From Christensenella minuta (GTDB lineage: Bacteria > Bacillota > Clostridia > Christensenellales > Christensenellaceae): a stretch of 64,000 bases of DNA. The translations under genes were made by a program, and so were the position numbers. Where the stretch lies: assembly GCF_003628755.1 (NCBI RefSeq), contig NZ_CP029256.1:825585-889584 (forward strand), written 5' to 3'. Each line of letters starts with the position of its first letter. The stretch's first letter is position 1. Below are positions 28,585 to 37,434 of the stretch, piece after piece. A model generated the notes under the pieces. The model was not told the DNA's origin and searched no databases. It saw nothing but the letters and a program-made list of their open reading frames with translations.

Positions 28585-29221
28585 TTGATTTCCATCGTTT
28601 CGTCCCAATTTTAAAAACAAATTGGAACAATTAATTGTAACAGTACAGCGCTCACTGCTTCCGTTTGAATTTTCGCTTGCGATTTCCCCTGTCATTTCAA
28701 AAATATTCCTTTAAATAAACGTTTCAAATATAATGTGCAATATCTGCCGGTTGTATGGAAAGGAATCTTGGTTCAACCGTTTCCAAATCCAACATTATTG
28801 CTTATTCGCTGTAACGATTATACCAAACATTACTTTTGCCATCAACCAAAATATTGTTTCTTAGGATGTTTATCTTCGGCATGAGCCTCCCCATGCCCTG
28901 CCAACCAAACACGCGGCTCCAACGCTGCATTTTTAACGACCGCTCGGGTAAGTATAATATTCCCCTAATTGCCGTATAAAAAACAGGACACACTCCAGCG
29001 GTATGTCCTGTTCCAAAATCATATTTGCAAATCTCGCATAGAAATTTATCCCAACCAGTCGGCTGTCCTTGACCAAAAAAGAAACATAAAAAATCTAATT
29101 TAAAATTACAGAATTCAAAGCAAATTCACCATACATATAAAACCACCATATTTCTTTATTAAAAGCTTTTTGGAGATCTTTTCGTATTGAATTTTTCCTA
29201 CACCCTTTTGCTTTTTATTTC
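28585..29221 (-). other. AT-rich spacer between tsf and pyrH with no convincing gene
   Basis: This is the largest gap in the window, visibly richer in A and T than its neighbours. It contains a second terminator-like hairpin (28978-29010) and several short open frames. Frame 28802-28993 would give 63 residues and frame 28507-28695 would give 62 residues, the latter running through the hairpin and into pyrH. A further in-frame stretch of about 50 codons covers roughly 28935-29090, ending at a TAA near 28935. None has a good ribosome site with protein-like composition. I cannot tell whether it is decayed foreign DNA, a small RNA locus or a long pyrH leader. A possible extended -10 (TGTTACAAT, around 28640) lies upstream of the pyrH hairpin, but its -35 is poor. 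Confidence 0.5.
28978..29010 (-). terminator. Terminator-like hairpin inside the tsf-pyrH gap
   Basis: Arms CAGGACA (28984-28990) and TGTCCTG (29004-29010) form a seven-base stem around a 13-base loop. On the minus strand it is followed by six T (28978-28983). It follows the tsf terminator by about 210 bases, so a transcript beginning in between, or tsf read-through, would be needed to use it. Confidence 0.65.
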
Positions 29222-29262
29222 AAAAAAAGAGCGTTGGCTTGCCTTCACAAACTCAACACTCT
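29222..29262 (-). terminator. Terminator of rpsB-tsf
   Basis: On the minus strand AGAGTGTTG (29254-29262) pairs with CAACGCTCT (29228-29236) through one G-T pair and is followed by a T run (29222-29228). It stands about 77 bases after the tsf stop and is a normal end for the rpsB-tsf transcript. Confidence 0.85.
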
Positions 29263-29338
29263 TTTTGTCTTTGTTATTTTACTTTTTGAGCCTTTTTAAT
29301 CTCTTTTTGGCCTTTTCTTTTTGGATGAAAACAACGGC

Positions 29339-29986
29339 TTAGAGGCCAGCCTGCTCCATAACTTCCTTCTGGAAGTCATCCTGGCGCTTCTCAAGTCCTT
29401 CGCCCATTTCATATCTTGTGAAACGGCGAATGGAAATTTTTTCACCAATTGTTGCGACCTGATCGTTCACCAACTGCTGAACTGTCTTGTCGGGATCTTT
29501 GACAAACGGCTGGTCAAGCAGACAGATTTCTTTTTTAAACTTTTTAATCCTGCCTTCCACCATTTTATCAACAACGTTTGCGGGTTTTCCCTCATTAAGC
29601 GCCTGCGCCGTCAGGATTTCCTTTTCCTTTTCGAGAACAGCCGGATCAATTTCGTCTTCCGATACATACATCGGGTTCGCTGCCGCAATGTGCATCGCCA
29701 CATCCTTCACAAATGCCTGGAACGCATCCGTCTTTGCCACAAAGTCCGTCTCGCAGTTCACTTCCACGAGAACGCCGATTTTGCCGCCCATATGGATATA
29801 GGAACCGACAACTCCCTCCGCAGCAATTCTGCCCGCTTTTTTCACGGCGGCTGCAAGGCCTTTCTCGCGCAACAGTTCGCTTGCCTTTTCCATATCTCCG
29901 TTTGCTTCCTGCAGGGCCTTTTTGCAGTCCATCATGCCTGCACCGGAACGCTCACGCAATGTCTTTACATCACTTGCCGAAACCAT
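29339..29986 (-). CDS. tsf: Elongation factor Ts
   Basis: EF-Ts is the nucleotide exchange factor that reloads EF-Tu with GTP. The 215-residue protein starts with the UBA-like domain ([29 protein letters not shown]) and carries the contact motif [13 protein letters not shown] near residues 77-89. It is shorter than the E. coli protein, having a single compact dimerisation domain as in other clostridial and Thermus forms. It starts 20 bases after rpsB. Confidence 0.97.
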   Translation of the reverse strand: MVSASDVKTLRERSGAGMMDCKKALQEANGDMEKASELLREKGLAAAVKKAGRIAAEGVVGSYIHMGGKIGVLVEVNCETDFVAKTDAFQAFVKDVAMHIAAANPMYVSEDEIDPAVLEKEKEILTAQALNEGKPANVVDKMVEGRIKKFKKEICLLDQPFVKDPDKTVQQLVNDQVATIGEKISIRRFTRYEMGEGLEKRQDDFQKEVMEQAGL

Positions 29987-30006
29987 CTATTTTCTACCTC
30001 CGATAC

Positions 30007-30840
30007 TTATTTTTCTTCTTCGACTACTGCGGCTTCCACTTCAACCTCCGGGAGAATCTCCTGGGCGATCTCTTCCGCAATCTCTTCGGCAGCGGCCACT
30101 TCCGCTTCCGCTTCCGTAAGTACTTCCGCTGCTTCTTCCGCTTCCTCTTCCATCTGCTCGCCCTGCTTCCCTTCGAGAACGGCATCCGCCATCTTGGAAG
30201 TGATAAGTTTCACCGCACGGATCGCATCATCATTGCCCGGAATCGGATAATCCACTTCATCGGGATCGCAGTTCGTATCAACGATCGCAACTACCGGAAT
30301 TCCGAGGTTTCTTGCTTCCGCAATCGCAATGTGCTCTTTGCGCGGATCAACTACGAAAAGTGCGCCCGGCAGGTTTTTCATTTCACGGATGCCGCCGAGG
30401 TTCTTCAGTAGCTTCTCCTTTTCATGCATCAGCTGGATAACTTCCTTCTTGGGAAGCAATTCCATATCGCCGTTCTGCTCCATCTCTTCGATCTTATTGA
30501 GGCGTGCTACACGGCTCTTGATCGTTTTGAAATTTGTAAGCATTCCACCCAGCCAGCGATTAGAAACATAATACATTCCGCACCGCTTTGCTTCCGCCTC
30601 GATGGATTCCTGAGCCTGCTTTTTTGTACCGACAAAAAGCACCGTTTTGTTATCCATAGCGATGTCGCGTACAAAATAATAAGCTTTTTCTACTTCCTTG
30701 ACTGTCTTTTGAAGGTCGATAATATAGATGCCATTCCGCTCCGTAAAAATGAACCGTTTCATTTTCGGGTTCCAACGGCGCGTCTGGTGACCAAAGTGTA
30801 CCCCTGCTTCCAGGAGCTGTTTCATAGAAATAACTGACAT
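30007..30840 (-). CDS. rpsB: 30S ribosomal protein S2 with acidic C-terminal tail
   Basis: S2 binds the platform side of the 30S subunit and is needed for S1 recruitment. The 277-residue protein starts [27 protein letters not shown] and contains [18 protein letters not shown] and the [23 protein letters not shown] motif. After about residue 222 there is a tail of some 50 residues made almost only of Glu, Ala and Val. The ATG at 30840 has GAGGAGGT nine bases upstream; the longer open frame upstream is leader. It is transcribed from the promoter at 30945-30974 with tsf. Confidence 0.97.
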   Translation of the reverse strand: MSVISMKQLLEAGVHFGHQTRRWNPKMKRFIFTERNGIYIIDLQKTVKEVEKAYYFVRDIAMDNKTVLFVGTKKQAQESIEAEAKRCGMYYVSNRWLGGMLTNFKTIKSRVARLNKIEEMEQNGDMELLPKKEVIQLMHEKEKLLKNLGGIREMKNLPGALFVVDPRKEHIAIAEARNLGIPVVAIVDTNCDPDEVDYPIPGNDDAIRAVKLITSKMADAVLEGKQGEQMEEEAEEAAEVLTEAEAEVAAAEEIAEEIAQEILPEVEVEAAVVEEEK

Positions 30841-30944
30841 AATAAATTTACCTCCTCGTTTTATGCCTCCCCACGCTTCGTTTCTCCGACATGACCCTTT
30901 GGGCACGAGTGCCGAAAATCTGCGCGAGTGCGTTATCGGATGCT

Positions 30945-30974
30945 ATTATACCACATCTTGGAATTGCTTTGCAA
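30945..30974 (-). promoter_or_regulatory. Promoter of rpsB-tsf
   Basis: On the minus strand TTGCAA (30969-30974) and TATAAT (30945-30950) lie 18 bases apart, directly after the hisIE stop. About 95 bases of leader follow and include the short palindrome GGCACTCGTGCC (30902-30913). Leaders of rpsB are often targets of S2 feedback control, but I did not match this one to a known S2-binding motif. Confidence 0.8.
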
Positions 30975-30979
30975 GTATG

Positions 30980-31582
30980 TTATCTTCTTCCCTGCAATTC
31001 CCCGAACAATTCCGTAAGGCTGAGTCCTTTTTCGTTCATCAGCACCAGCAGATGATAAAGTAAATCGGCCGCCTCATAACGGAGCTCGGATGTGCCCGGA
31101 TTCTTAGACGCAATGATTACTTCCGCGCTCTCCTCCCCTATTTTTTTCAAAATTTTATCGATACCCTTTTCAAATAAATAATTGGTATAAGAGCCTTCCT
31201 TAGGATGCATTTTCCGGTCGCCGATCAAATCGTACAGTTCGTAAAGCAGCGACGAATTTGCCACCTTTGCGTTTTCCTGCACCAGATTGAAAAAGCAGGA
31301 ATATTCGCCCGTATGGCAGGCGCCTCCCGTCTGCTCTACCTGCAAAAGCACGCAATCCCCATCGCAATCAAGGCTCACGCTCACCACCTTCTGAATATTT
31401 CCGGATGTTTCCCCTTTTTTCCAAAGTTGCTTTCGAGAACGGGAATAGTAATGCGCATATCCCGTTTTCAGCGTTTTATCATATGCTTCCTGGTTCATGT
31501 AAGCCTGCATCAGCACAGCACCTGTGCGCGCCTCCTGCGCAATCGCGGGCACAAGCCCCTTTTCATCAAATTTGATTTCCAT
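30980..31582 (-). CDS. hisIE: Bifunctional phosphoribosyl-AMP cyclohydrolase / phosphoribosyl-ATP pyrophosphatase
   Basis: This fused enzyme performs steps two and three of histidine synthesis. The 200-residue protein has the HisI domain first ([66 protein letters not shown] with the zinc Cys/His residues), then a HisE helical domain ([22 protein letters not shown]). AAGGAG is nine bases from the ATG at 31582; another ATG at 31588 overlaps the hisF stop as ATGA but leaves only three bases of spacing. It is the last gene of the his operon; no terminator is evident before the rpsB promoter. Confidence 0.96.
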   Translation of the reverse strand: MEIKFDEKGLVPAIAQEARTGAVLMQAYMNQEAYDKTLKTGYAHYYSRSRKQLWKKGETSGNIQKVVSVSLDCDGDCVLLQVEQTGGACHTGEYSCFFNLVQENAKVANSSLLYELYDLIGDRKMHPKEGSYTNYLFEKGIDKILKKIGEESAEVIIASKNPGTSELRYEAADLLYHLLVLMNEKGLSLTELFGELQGRR

Positions 31583-31584
31583 TG

Positions 31585-32346
31585 TCATATACTCCTTACC
31601 GCAATTCCATTTTTCCTTAGATATTCTTTTACCTGCCAGATTGTCAACTCCTTGTAGTGGAACAAGGAGGCCGCCAATACCGCGCTTGCATCCGCCTCGC
31701 GAATCACTTCGGCAAAATGTTCCAGCCTTCCCGCTCCGCCCGATGCAATGACCGGCACGCCGACGTTTTCGCATACCAGCTTCGTCAATTCGATATTATA
31801 GCCTGCCTTTGTGCCGTCAGCATCCATGCTCGTAAGTAAAATTTCTCCTGCGCCGCGCCGTACGGCTTCTTTTGCCCACTCGACCGCATCTTTCCCGGTA
31901 TTGACCCTTCCGCCGTTCAGGTAAACGTCGTACCTGCCCTGTGCGTTCATTTTGGCGTCGATAGCCACCACGACGCATTGACTGCCAAAGCGGGCAGCCG
32001 CATCGTCAATCAATTCAGGAGTTTTAAGCGCAGTTGAATTAATGGATATCTTATCGGCTCCAGCTTTTAAAATCCGGCGAAAATCGTCCACCGTACGGAT
32101 GCCCCCGCCTACGGTAAGCGGAATGAATACCTGTTCCGCCGTGCGTGCAACGACATCCTCCATGATCCCGCGGTCGTCCGAAGAGGCTGTGATATCAAGA
32201 AATGTAATCTCATCCGCGCCCTGCGCGTTATAAGCCTTTGCAATCTCCACCGGGTCGCCCGCATCGCGCAGGTCAACAAAGTTAACTCCTTTAACGACAC
32301 GTCCTGCATGGACGTCAAGGCACGGAATAATCCTCCTTGTCAGCAT
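31585..32346 (-). CDS. hisF: Imidazole glycerol phosphate synthase, cyclase subunit
   Basis: HisF is the TIM-barrel half of IGP synthase; it uses ammonia channelled from HisH to make IGP and AICAR. The 253-residue protein has the catalytic Asp in [15 protein letters not shown] near residue 11 and the phosphate-binding motifs [11 protein letters not shown] and ASGGAG. It follows hisA directly with no spare base. Confidence 0.97.
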   Translation of the reverse strand: MLTRRIIPCLDVHAGRVVKGVNFVDLRDAGDPVEIAKAYNAQGADEITFLDITASSDDRGIMEDVVARTAEQVFIPLTVGGGIRTVDDFRRILKAGADKISINSTALKTPELIDDAAARFGSQCVVVAIDAKMNAQGRYDVYLNGGRVNTGKDAVEWAKEAVRRGAGEILLTSMDADGTKAGYNIELTKLVCENVGVPVIASGGAGRLEHFAEVIREADASAVLAASLFHYKELTIWQVKEYLRKNGIAVRSI

Positions 32347-33060
32347 CTATTTTGCCGCCTTCATCGCATCCTGCAGAGTGAACGCGCCGTCATACAGGGC
32401 GCGGCCTACAATACAGCCGCAAGCGCCTGTTTCGCGCACCTTCCTGATGTCGTCAAGACTGCTGATCCCTCCCGAGGCGATCAGATTCATCCATGTTTCT
32501 TTTACAATCATTTCCGTCTTATCCAAATTCGGCCCTTCCATCATGCCGTCTTTGGAAATATCGGTATAAATAATGTTGGCCACGCCCATCTTGTGCATAT
32601 CTTTTGCAAGGCTGACAGGATCGATGTTGGAGTTCTCGGCCCAGCCTTTGATCGCCACACACCCTTCCTTGGCGTCGATCCCGACTGCAATGCGGTCCTT
32701 ATACCGTGCCACCGCCCATTTGACAAGCTCCGGATCTTCCACGGCCACAGTCCCTAGGATCACACGGGAAATGCCTGCGTCGTCCAGCCGGACGCGAATA
32801 TCTTCCTTCGTCCGGACGCCTCCGCCCATCTGGACAGGGATCTTGATGGATTGTACCAGCTTTGTAATAATATCTTGATTTACAAAGGAACCCGAGAAAG
32901 CCGCGTCAAGGTCGACTACATGCAAATAGTAGGCGCCTTCGTCCTCCCAGCGCTTTGCCATTTCAATCGGATCGCCGTATTCTGTGGAACGCTGCAGTTC
33001 TCCCTGCATCAAGCGAACGCATTTACCATCCCTGATGTCAATTGCGGGATAAATCTTCAT
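32347..33060 (-). CDS. hisA: Phosphoribosylformimino-5-aminoimidazole carboxamide ribotide isomerase
   Basis: HisA opens the ribose ring of ProFAR to give PRFAR, the IGP synthase substrate. The 237-residue (beta-alpha)8 protein has the catalytic Asp in YPAIDIRDGKCVRLMQG near residue 8, VQMGGGVRT and IYTDISKDGMMEGPN with the second Asp, and ASGGISSLDD. It overlaps the hisH stop by four bases. Confidence 0.97.
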   Translation of the reverse strand: MKIYPAIDIRDGKCVRLMQGELQRSTEYGDPIEMAKRWEDEGAYYLHVVDLDAAFSGSFVNQDIITKLVQSIKIPVQMGGGVRTKEDIRVRLDDAGISRVILGTVAVEDPELVKWAVARYKDRIAVGIDAKEGCVAIKGWAENSNIDPVSLAKDMHKMGVANIIYTDISKDGMMEGPNLDKTEMIVKETWMNLIASGGISSLDDIRKVRETGACGCIVGRALYDGAFTLQDAMKAAK

Positions 33061-33662
33061 AGCTTTAAACCTCCAAAATTTTTCAGCATGTTCAGGCCTG
33101 TTTCACCGCTTTTTTCCGGATGAAACTGCAAGCCGAACAAATTGTCCTTTTGAACGGCGGAAACAAACCGGTATCCATACTCCGTTTCCGCAATAATATT
33201 TTCCTTTGGAACCCCGGCCGCATGATAGGAATGGACGAAATAGACATATTTTTCCTCACCGTCATTTCTAAACAAAGCATTGTCCTTCATAATAAGGGAA
33301 TTCCAGCCCATATGCGGTACGCGCATATTCTCGAGCTGAAAAGGGCTTACCTCTCCCTTCACCAGCCCCAGCGCCTTATATTCACCGTTTTCATAGCTCT
33401 TGTCAAACAGCAACTGCATGCCGAGGCATATCCCCAGAAACGGTTTCCCGCTCGCAGCCTGCTTCGCGATCTCTTTGATAAGGCCGCGCCGTTCAAGGCG
33501 CAACAGCGCATCCGCAATCGCTCCTACACCCGGCAGAATGATATGGCTTGCTCTCCCGAGGTCCTCCTTGCGGTCCGTCACGCACACATCAAAGCCAAGG
33601 TATTGGAACGCTTTTTCCACGCTACGCAGGTTGCCCATTCCATAGTCAATTACAGCAATCAT
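33057..33662 (-). CDS. hisH: Imidazole glycerol phosphate synthase, glutaminase subunit
   Basis: HisH is a class I glutamine amidotransferase that feeds ammonia to HisF. The 201-residue protein has the catalytic Cys in [10 protein letters not shown] near residue 78 and the His/Glu pair in [15 protein letters not shown] near 177-190; GVGAIADA supplies the oxyanion loop. The start overlaps the hisB stop by four bases (ATGA). Confidence 0.97.
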   Translation of the reverse strand: MIAVIDYGMGNLRSVEKAFQYLGFDVCVTDRKEDLGRASHIILPGVGAIADALLRLERRGLIKEIAKQAASGKPFLGICLGMQLLFDKSYENGEYKALGLVKGEVSPFQLENMRVPHMGWNSLIMKDNALFRNDGEEKYVYFVHSYHAAGVPKENIIAETEYGYRFVSAVQKDNLFGLQFHPEKSGETGLNMLKNFGGLKL

Positions 33663-34246
33663 AATACGCCCTTCGTAGAAAATACGCCCTTGATCTGAGG
33701 ATCGACCGCCGCCGCCCTGCGGAGCGCCTGTCCGAATGCTTTAAATGCCGCTTCAATGATATGATGCGTATTTTTTCCGTATTGCAGATTAAGATGGAGG
33801 GTCAGTCCTGCATTTACGGCAACCGCGCGGAAAAACTCCTCACACAGCTCCGCGTCAAAATCCCCCGCTTTATTTTGCCGCAGTTCCATATTATAGACAA
33901 AATAAGGCCTGCCGCTGATATCAAGATTCGCCATCACAAGCGTTTCATCCATCGGGACAAATTTCGTCGCATATCTCCTGATTCCCGACTTATCGCCCAA
34001 TGCCGCCTTGATCGCCTCCCCGAGCGCAATTCCGCAGTCTTCCACCGTATGGTGCGCATCTACATAGGTATCGCCTTTGCAGAAAAGCCGCAGGTCCACC
34101 ATTGCGTGCTTTGCGAACAAAGTAAGCATATGGTCAAAAAATCCTACGCCTGTTTCGATTTCAGAAGTCCCTGAACCATCAAGCACGACCGACAGCCGAA
34201 TATCCGTTTCACTTGTTGTTCTCGTTACCGCTCCTTCTCTTGCCAC
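33659..34246 (-). CDS. hisB: Imidazoleglycerol-phosphate dehydratase
   Basis: HisB removes water from IGP. The 195-residue length is exactly that of the single-function form; there is no fused phosphatase domain. Metal-binding repeats [27 protein letters not shown] and [15 protein letters not shown] are intact. The start is a GTG with AAGGGG seven bases upstream; the open frame to the right overlaps hisD in another frame. Confidence 0.96.
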   Translation of the reverse strand: MAREGAVTRTTSETDIRLSVVLDGSGTSEIETGVGFFDHMLTLFAKHAMVDLRLFCKGDTYVDAHHTVEDCGIALGEAIKAALGDKSGIRRYATKFVPMDETLVMANLDISGRPYFVYNMELRQNKAGDFDAELCEEFFRAVAVNAGLTLHLNLQYGKNTHHIIEAAFKAFGQALRRAAAVDPQIKGVFSTKGVL

Positions 34247-34259
34247 GTATTTTCCCCTT

Positions 34260-35543
34260 TCAACCTTCAAAGCGAATCGCCGCGGACCGTGCATGCGCAT
34301 CAAGCCCTTCCGCCTGCGCAAAGGCCGCCACCTTACGAAAAACCTTTTCAAATTCCTCTCTTGAATAGTATATCACACTGGATTTCTTTTGAAAATCGTC
34401 TACATTGAGCGGTGATGAAAAGCGTGCCGTGCCGTTGGTGGGAAGCACATGATTCGTGCCCGCGAAATAATCGCCAAGCGGTTCCGGCGAATATTCCCCC
34501 AGGAAAATAGATCCGGCATTCCGGATGCCGGGCAGCAGCGCCTCCGGATCCTCCGTGCAAATCTCAAGATGTTCGGGGGCGATCCGGTTTGCTGTTTCCA
34601 CCGCCTCATCCAGCGTTTCCGCGACGATGATCGTTCCGTAATTTTCCAGTGATTTCAAGACAATATCTTTTTTGGGGAGCAGTTCCGCCTGACGTATGAT
34701 CTCTGCCCGCACCGCTTCCGCTTTCTTTCTGCTGACTGTTACCAGCATACAGGCCGCAAGTTCGTCATGCTCTGCCTGTGAAAGAAAGTCCGCCGCGATA
34801 AAGCGCTCATTTGCACTGTCGTCCGCGATTACCAAAACCTCGGACGGCCCGGCGATCATGTCAATGCCCGCCTGCCCATATACGCTTTTCTTTGCGAGCG
34901 CGACGAAAATATTGCCCGGTCCCGTGATTTTATCCACACGCGGGACGCTTTCCGTACCATAGGCAAAAGCAGCGATCGCCTGGGCGCCGCCCATTTTATA
35001 AATCTTATGTGCTCCTGCAATTTTCGCGGCGGCGATCGTCGCGGGATTGACCTTCCCTCCCTGCGCGGGAGTCGCGACGAAAATATTGGTAACTCCCGCA
35101 CACTTTGCAGGGATGATATTCATCAGGACGCTGGACGGATAAGCGGCTTTTCCACCCGGCACATATACGCCTGCATATTCAACAGGCAGGTATAACTGTC
35201 CCAGATATTTCCCTCCTTTTTCGATAAACCAGTTCTCCCTCTTCTGATGATTGTGGAACTCCTCGATATTTGCCGCAGCTTCCTTCATCACCTCGAGCAG
35301 AACAGGGTCGACCGCTCCGAAAGCCTCATCGGTCTCTTCCTCCGTGACCATCAAATTATCCGCACTTGCCTCAAAGCCGTCGAAACGCGCAATATAGGAA
35401 AACAAAGCCCGGTCACCGGTTTTCCGCACATCCTCAAGCACTGCATCGACAATTTTCTGTTGTTCGGAATAATCTGTATTTGCACGCTCCAACAGGCGCC
35501 TTTTAATGGAGTCGGTCTCCTTTGCTGAGAGTATCGGCAGCAT
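34260..35543 (-). CDS. hisD: Histidinol dehydrogenase
   Basis: HisD makes the last two oxidations from histidinol to histidine using NAD and zinc. The 427-residue protein has [15 protein letters not shown] near 120-135, the catalytic [15 protein letters not shown] segment near 255-262, and [31 protein letters not shown] with the zinc ligands. The ATG at 35543 has GGAGG nine bases upstream and lies just after the hisG stop. hisB follows about 13 bases downstream. Confidence 0.97.
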   Translation of the reverse strand: MLPILSAKETDSIKRRLLERANTDYSEQQKIVDAVLEDVRKTGDRALFSYIARFDGFEASADNLMVTEEETDEAFGAVDPVLLEVMKEAAANIEEFHNHQKRENWFIEKGGKYLGQLYLPVEYAGVYVPGGKAAYPSSVLMNIIPAKCAGVTNIFVATPAQGGKVNPATIAAAKIAGAHKIYKMGGAQAIAAFAYGTESVPRVDKITGPGNIFVALAKKSVYGQAGIDMIAGPSEVLVIADDSANERFIAADFLSQAEHDELAACMLVTVSRKKAEAVRAEIIRQAELLPKKDIVLKSLENYGTIIVAETLDEAVETANRIAPEHLEICTEDPEALLPGIRNAGSIFLGEYSPEPLGDYFAGTNHVLPTNGTARFSSPLNVDDFQKKSSVIYYSREEFEKVFRKVAAFAQAEGLDAHARSAAIRFEG

Positions 35544-35544
35544 A

Positions 35545-36177
35545 TCACATATCCTCCAGGGCAATTTTCATTTTTTCAATCAACGGCTGGATTTTTTCCG
35601 CCTTTGTTTTTAGACTCACCTGGTTCACAACGAGGCGTGCGCTGATATCACATACTTCCTCCAGAATGGTAAGACCGTTTTCACGGATCGTAGTGCCGCT
35701 TTCCACAATATCCACGATGACGTCCGAAAGATCAAGGATCGGCGCAAGTTCAATACTGCCATTCAATTTAATAATCTCAATCCCTTCCCCCTTCTCATCA
35801 TAATACATTTTGGCAATCCTCGGATATTTGGTCGCTACCCGCGTAATGTTTGAAGTAATACGTTCTTTCTGCTTAGGATATCCGGCCACGCACACCTTGC
35901 ATTTTCCGCATTTCAAATCCAGCATCTCGTAAAGCGGAAGCCCTTCTTCAAGCAGCGTATCCTTTCCCGCTATCCCGATATCCGCCACGCCGCGGTATAC
36001 ATATACGGGTACGTCGGACGGCTTAACCAGCACGAAGCGCAATTCGTTTTTTTTGTCACAAACGACCAGTTTGCGCGTATCTTCCCGCAATTCGGAAGTA
36101 TCGATTCCGCATTTGGAAAACAATTCGATCGCAAATTTTGCAAGCCTGCCCTTTGCAAGCGCTATTGTCAATTCCAT
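35545..36177 (-). CDS. hisG: ATP phosphoribosyltransferase, short catalytic subunit
   Basis: HisG joins ATP and PRPP in the first step of histidine synthesis. The 210-residue length is the short form that lacks the regulatory ACT-like domain and works only with HisZ, which is encoded immediately upstream with no intergenic base. The motifs LTIALAKGRLAKFAIELF and IVDIVESGTTIRENGL (PRPP loop) are clear. Confidence 0.97.
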   Translation of the reverse strand: MELTIALAKGRLAKFAIELFSKCGIDTSELREDTRKLVVCDKKNELRFVLVKPSDVPVYVYRGVADIGIAGKDTLLEEGLPLYEMLDLKCGKCKVCVAGYPKQKERITSNITRVATKYPRIAKMYYDEKGEGIEIIKLNGSIELAPILDLSDVIVDIVESGTTIRENGLTILEEVCDISARLVVNQVSLKTKAEKIQPLIEKMKIALEDM

Positions 36178-37356
36178 TTATTTTATCCTCCTTTGAAAAT
36201 CGACGACCTCAAATTTCGCAGGGTCATAAGAGCTTCCATTCAATTCAAGGACCACCCGTTTTCCCTGCTTCCTCAGCTCCTGCACATAGGCAAACGCCTG
36301 TCCCAGCATCTCCCTTGGCGCAAGGACTACCATGGTCTTTTCAGATGTCGATACCAGCTTGCCCTGCCGTTCGAGCACCACAAGCAGCTCCTTGATTCCC
36401 ATTGCAAAGCCTGTCGCCGGAGCATCCGTGCCAAACTCGCTCAGCAATTCGTCATACCGCCCTCCCGAGAGAATAGGCGTTCCGATCCCGTCCGATATTC
36501 CACGGAAAATGATCCCTGAATAATAGTTGAAATTATTAAGAATGCCAAAATCGATCGACAAATATTCTTCATATCCAAACCCGCAAAGAATATCGAACAC
36601 TTCACGGATATTTTCAACCGCCCTGCGGCATTCCTCGCTTTTGGCAAGCATCTCCGCCTTCACAAGCGCCTCCCGCCCTCCGAACAGACTGCCCAGTTCA
36701 AGCAAGGCTTGTTTCTTCGGCCCCTCCATATTAAGACGGGAAAGCTCATATTCTAATTCGACATTATTTTTAGCGTCCACCAAAGCGCGGATACGTTCCG
36801 TCTGTTCTTCGTCAAGACCGCTGCCTTCGATCAACCCCTTAAAATAAGCGACCTGCCCAAGCTCGATCTTAAACCCTTCCAATCCAATCTTTCGCAGAGT
36901 GCCGATCGCAAGCGCGATCACTTCGGCATCCGCATCCGCCCCCTGCTTCCCGATCAGTTCCACCCCGGCCTGGGTGAATTCCGTTTTTCCGGCAATTCCA
37001 CGGTTGAAGAAACCAAACGCATTCTGAATATAGCACAGGCGCAGAACATCCTGCCGGATCAAAAGCTTCGTTGCCGCCGCCCGGGCAATCGGCCCGGTGA
37101 GGTCCGGGCGCAAGGCAAGTATCCGCCCTTTCTGATCGAAAAATTTCATCATATTCTCCTGCACATACGGTACGGAGTCATGCATGAAGACCTCATAATA
37201 TTCAAAGGAAGGCGTTTCGATTTCGCTGTATCCATTTTTCAGAAAGCTGTCCCTGATTTCATCCTCTACTTTTCTTTTTGCCGCGCATTCTGCCGGCAGG
37301 TAGTCCCAGGCGCCCGCGGGGACCTGCGTTTTTAACTGTTCCATATAATCGTTCAT
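36178..37356 (-). CDS. hisZ: ATP phosphoribosyltransferase regulatory subunit
   Basis: HisZ is a catalytically dead relative of histidyl-tRNA synthetase that activates the short HisG and carries histidine feedback inhibition. The 392-residue protein keeps the class II core (ALRPDLTGPIARAAATKLL, NYYSGIIFRGISDGIGTPILSGGRYDELL) but lacks the C-terminal anticodon domain. The first ATG at 37356 is separated from AAAGGG by nothing; the ATG at 37344 is 12 bases away, so the true start is uncertain. It is the first gene of the his operon. Confidence 0.95.
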   Translation of the reverse strand: MNDYMEQLKTQVPAGAWDYLPAECAAKRKVEDEIRDSFLKNGYSEIETPSFEYYEVFMHDSVPYVQENMMKFFDQKGRILALRPDLTGPIARAAATKLLIRQDVLRLCYIQNAFGFFNRGIAGKTEFTQAGVELIGKQGADADAEVIALAIGTLRKIGLEGFKIELGQVAYFKGLIEGSGLDEEQTERIRALVDAKNNVELEYELSRLNMEGPKKQALLELGSLFGGREALVKAEMLAKSEECRRAVENIREVFDILCGFGYEEYLSIDFGILNNFNYYSGIIFRGISDGIGTPILSGGRYDELLSEFGTDAPATGFAMGIKELLVVLERQGKLVSTSEKTMVVLAPREMLGQAFAYVQELRKQGKRVVLELNGSSYDPAKFEVVDFQRRIK

Positions 37357-37369
37357 CCCTTTAATAATT

Positions 37370-37395
37370 TAGCGTAGTAAATCAATATCACGCTA
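37370..37395 (-). promoter_or_regulatory. Dyad at the his transcription start, possible operator
   Basis: Perfect six-base arms TAGCGT (37370-37375) and ACGCTA (37390-37395) are separated by 14 bases, with some further partial symmetry outside. The element begins two bases left of the -10 box and so overlaps the expected transcription start, the classical position for a repressor. There is no T-box here. The regulator is unknown. Confidence 0.5.
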
Positions 37396-37397
37396 CT

Positions 37398-37426
37398 ATA
37401 ATAATATAAACATTTTTTTCTGTCAA
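37398..37426 (-). promoter_or_regulatory. Promoter of the his operon
   Basis: On the minus strand TTGACA (37421-37426) and TATTAT (37398-37403) are 17 bases apart, directly after the recG stop codon. About 40 bases of AT-rich leader follow before hisZ. Confidence 0.85.
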
Positions 37427-37434
37427 GCAACAAA

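Noticed and set aside
28507-28695. 62-codon frame ending inside pyrH
   Set aside because: It crosses a terminator hairpin and the pyrH ribosome site and has only AAAGGA at long spacing. I kept it as a possible leader peptide in the findings but not as a gene.
28802-28993. 63-codon frame in the tsf-pyrH gap
   Set aside because: It starts inside a hairpin stem, has no good ribosome site, and the overlapping frame is equally open. It could be a remnant, not a supported gene.
36178-37356. Second histidyl-tRNA synthetase
   Set aside because: The gene has the HisRS-like core but lacks the anticodon domain and adjoins short-form hisG, so it is HisZ.
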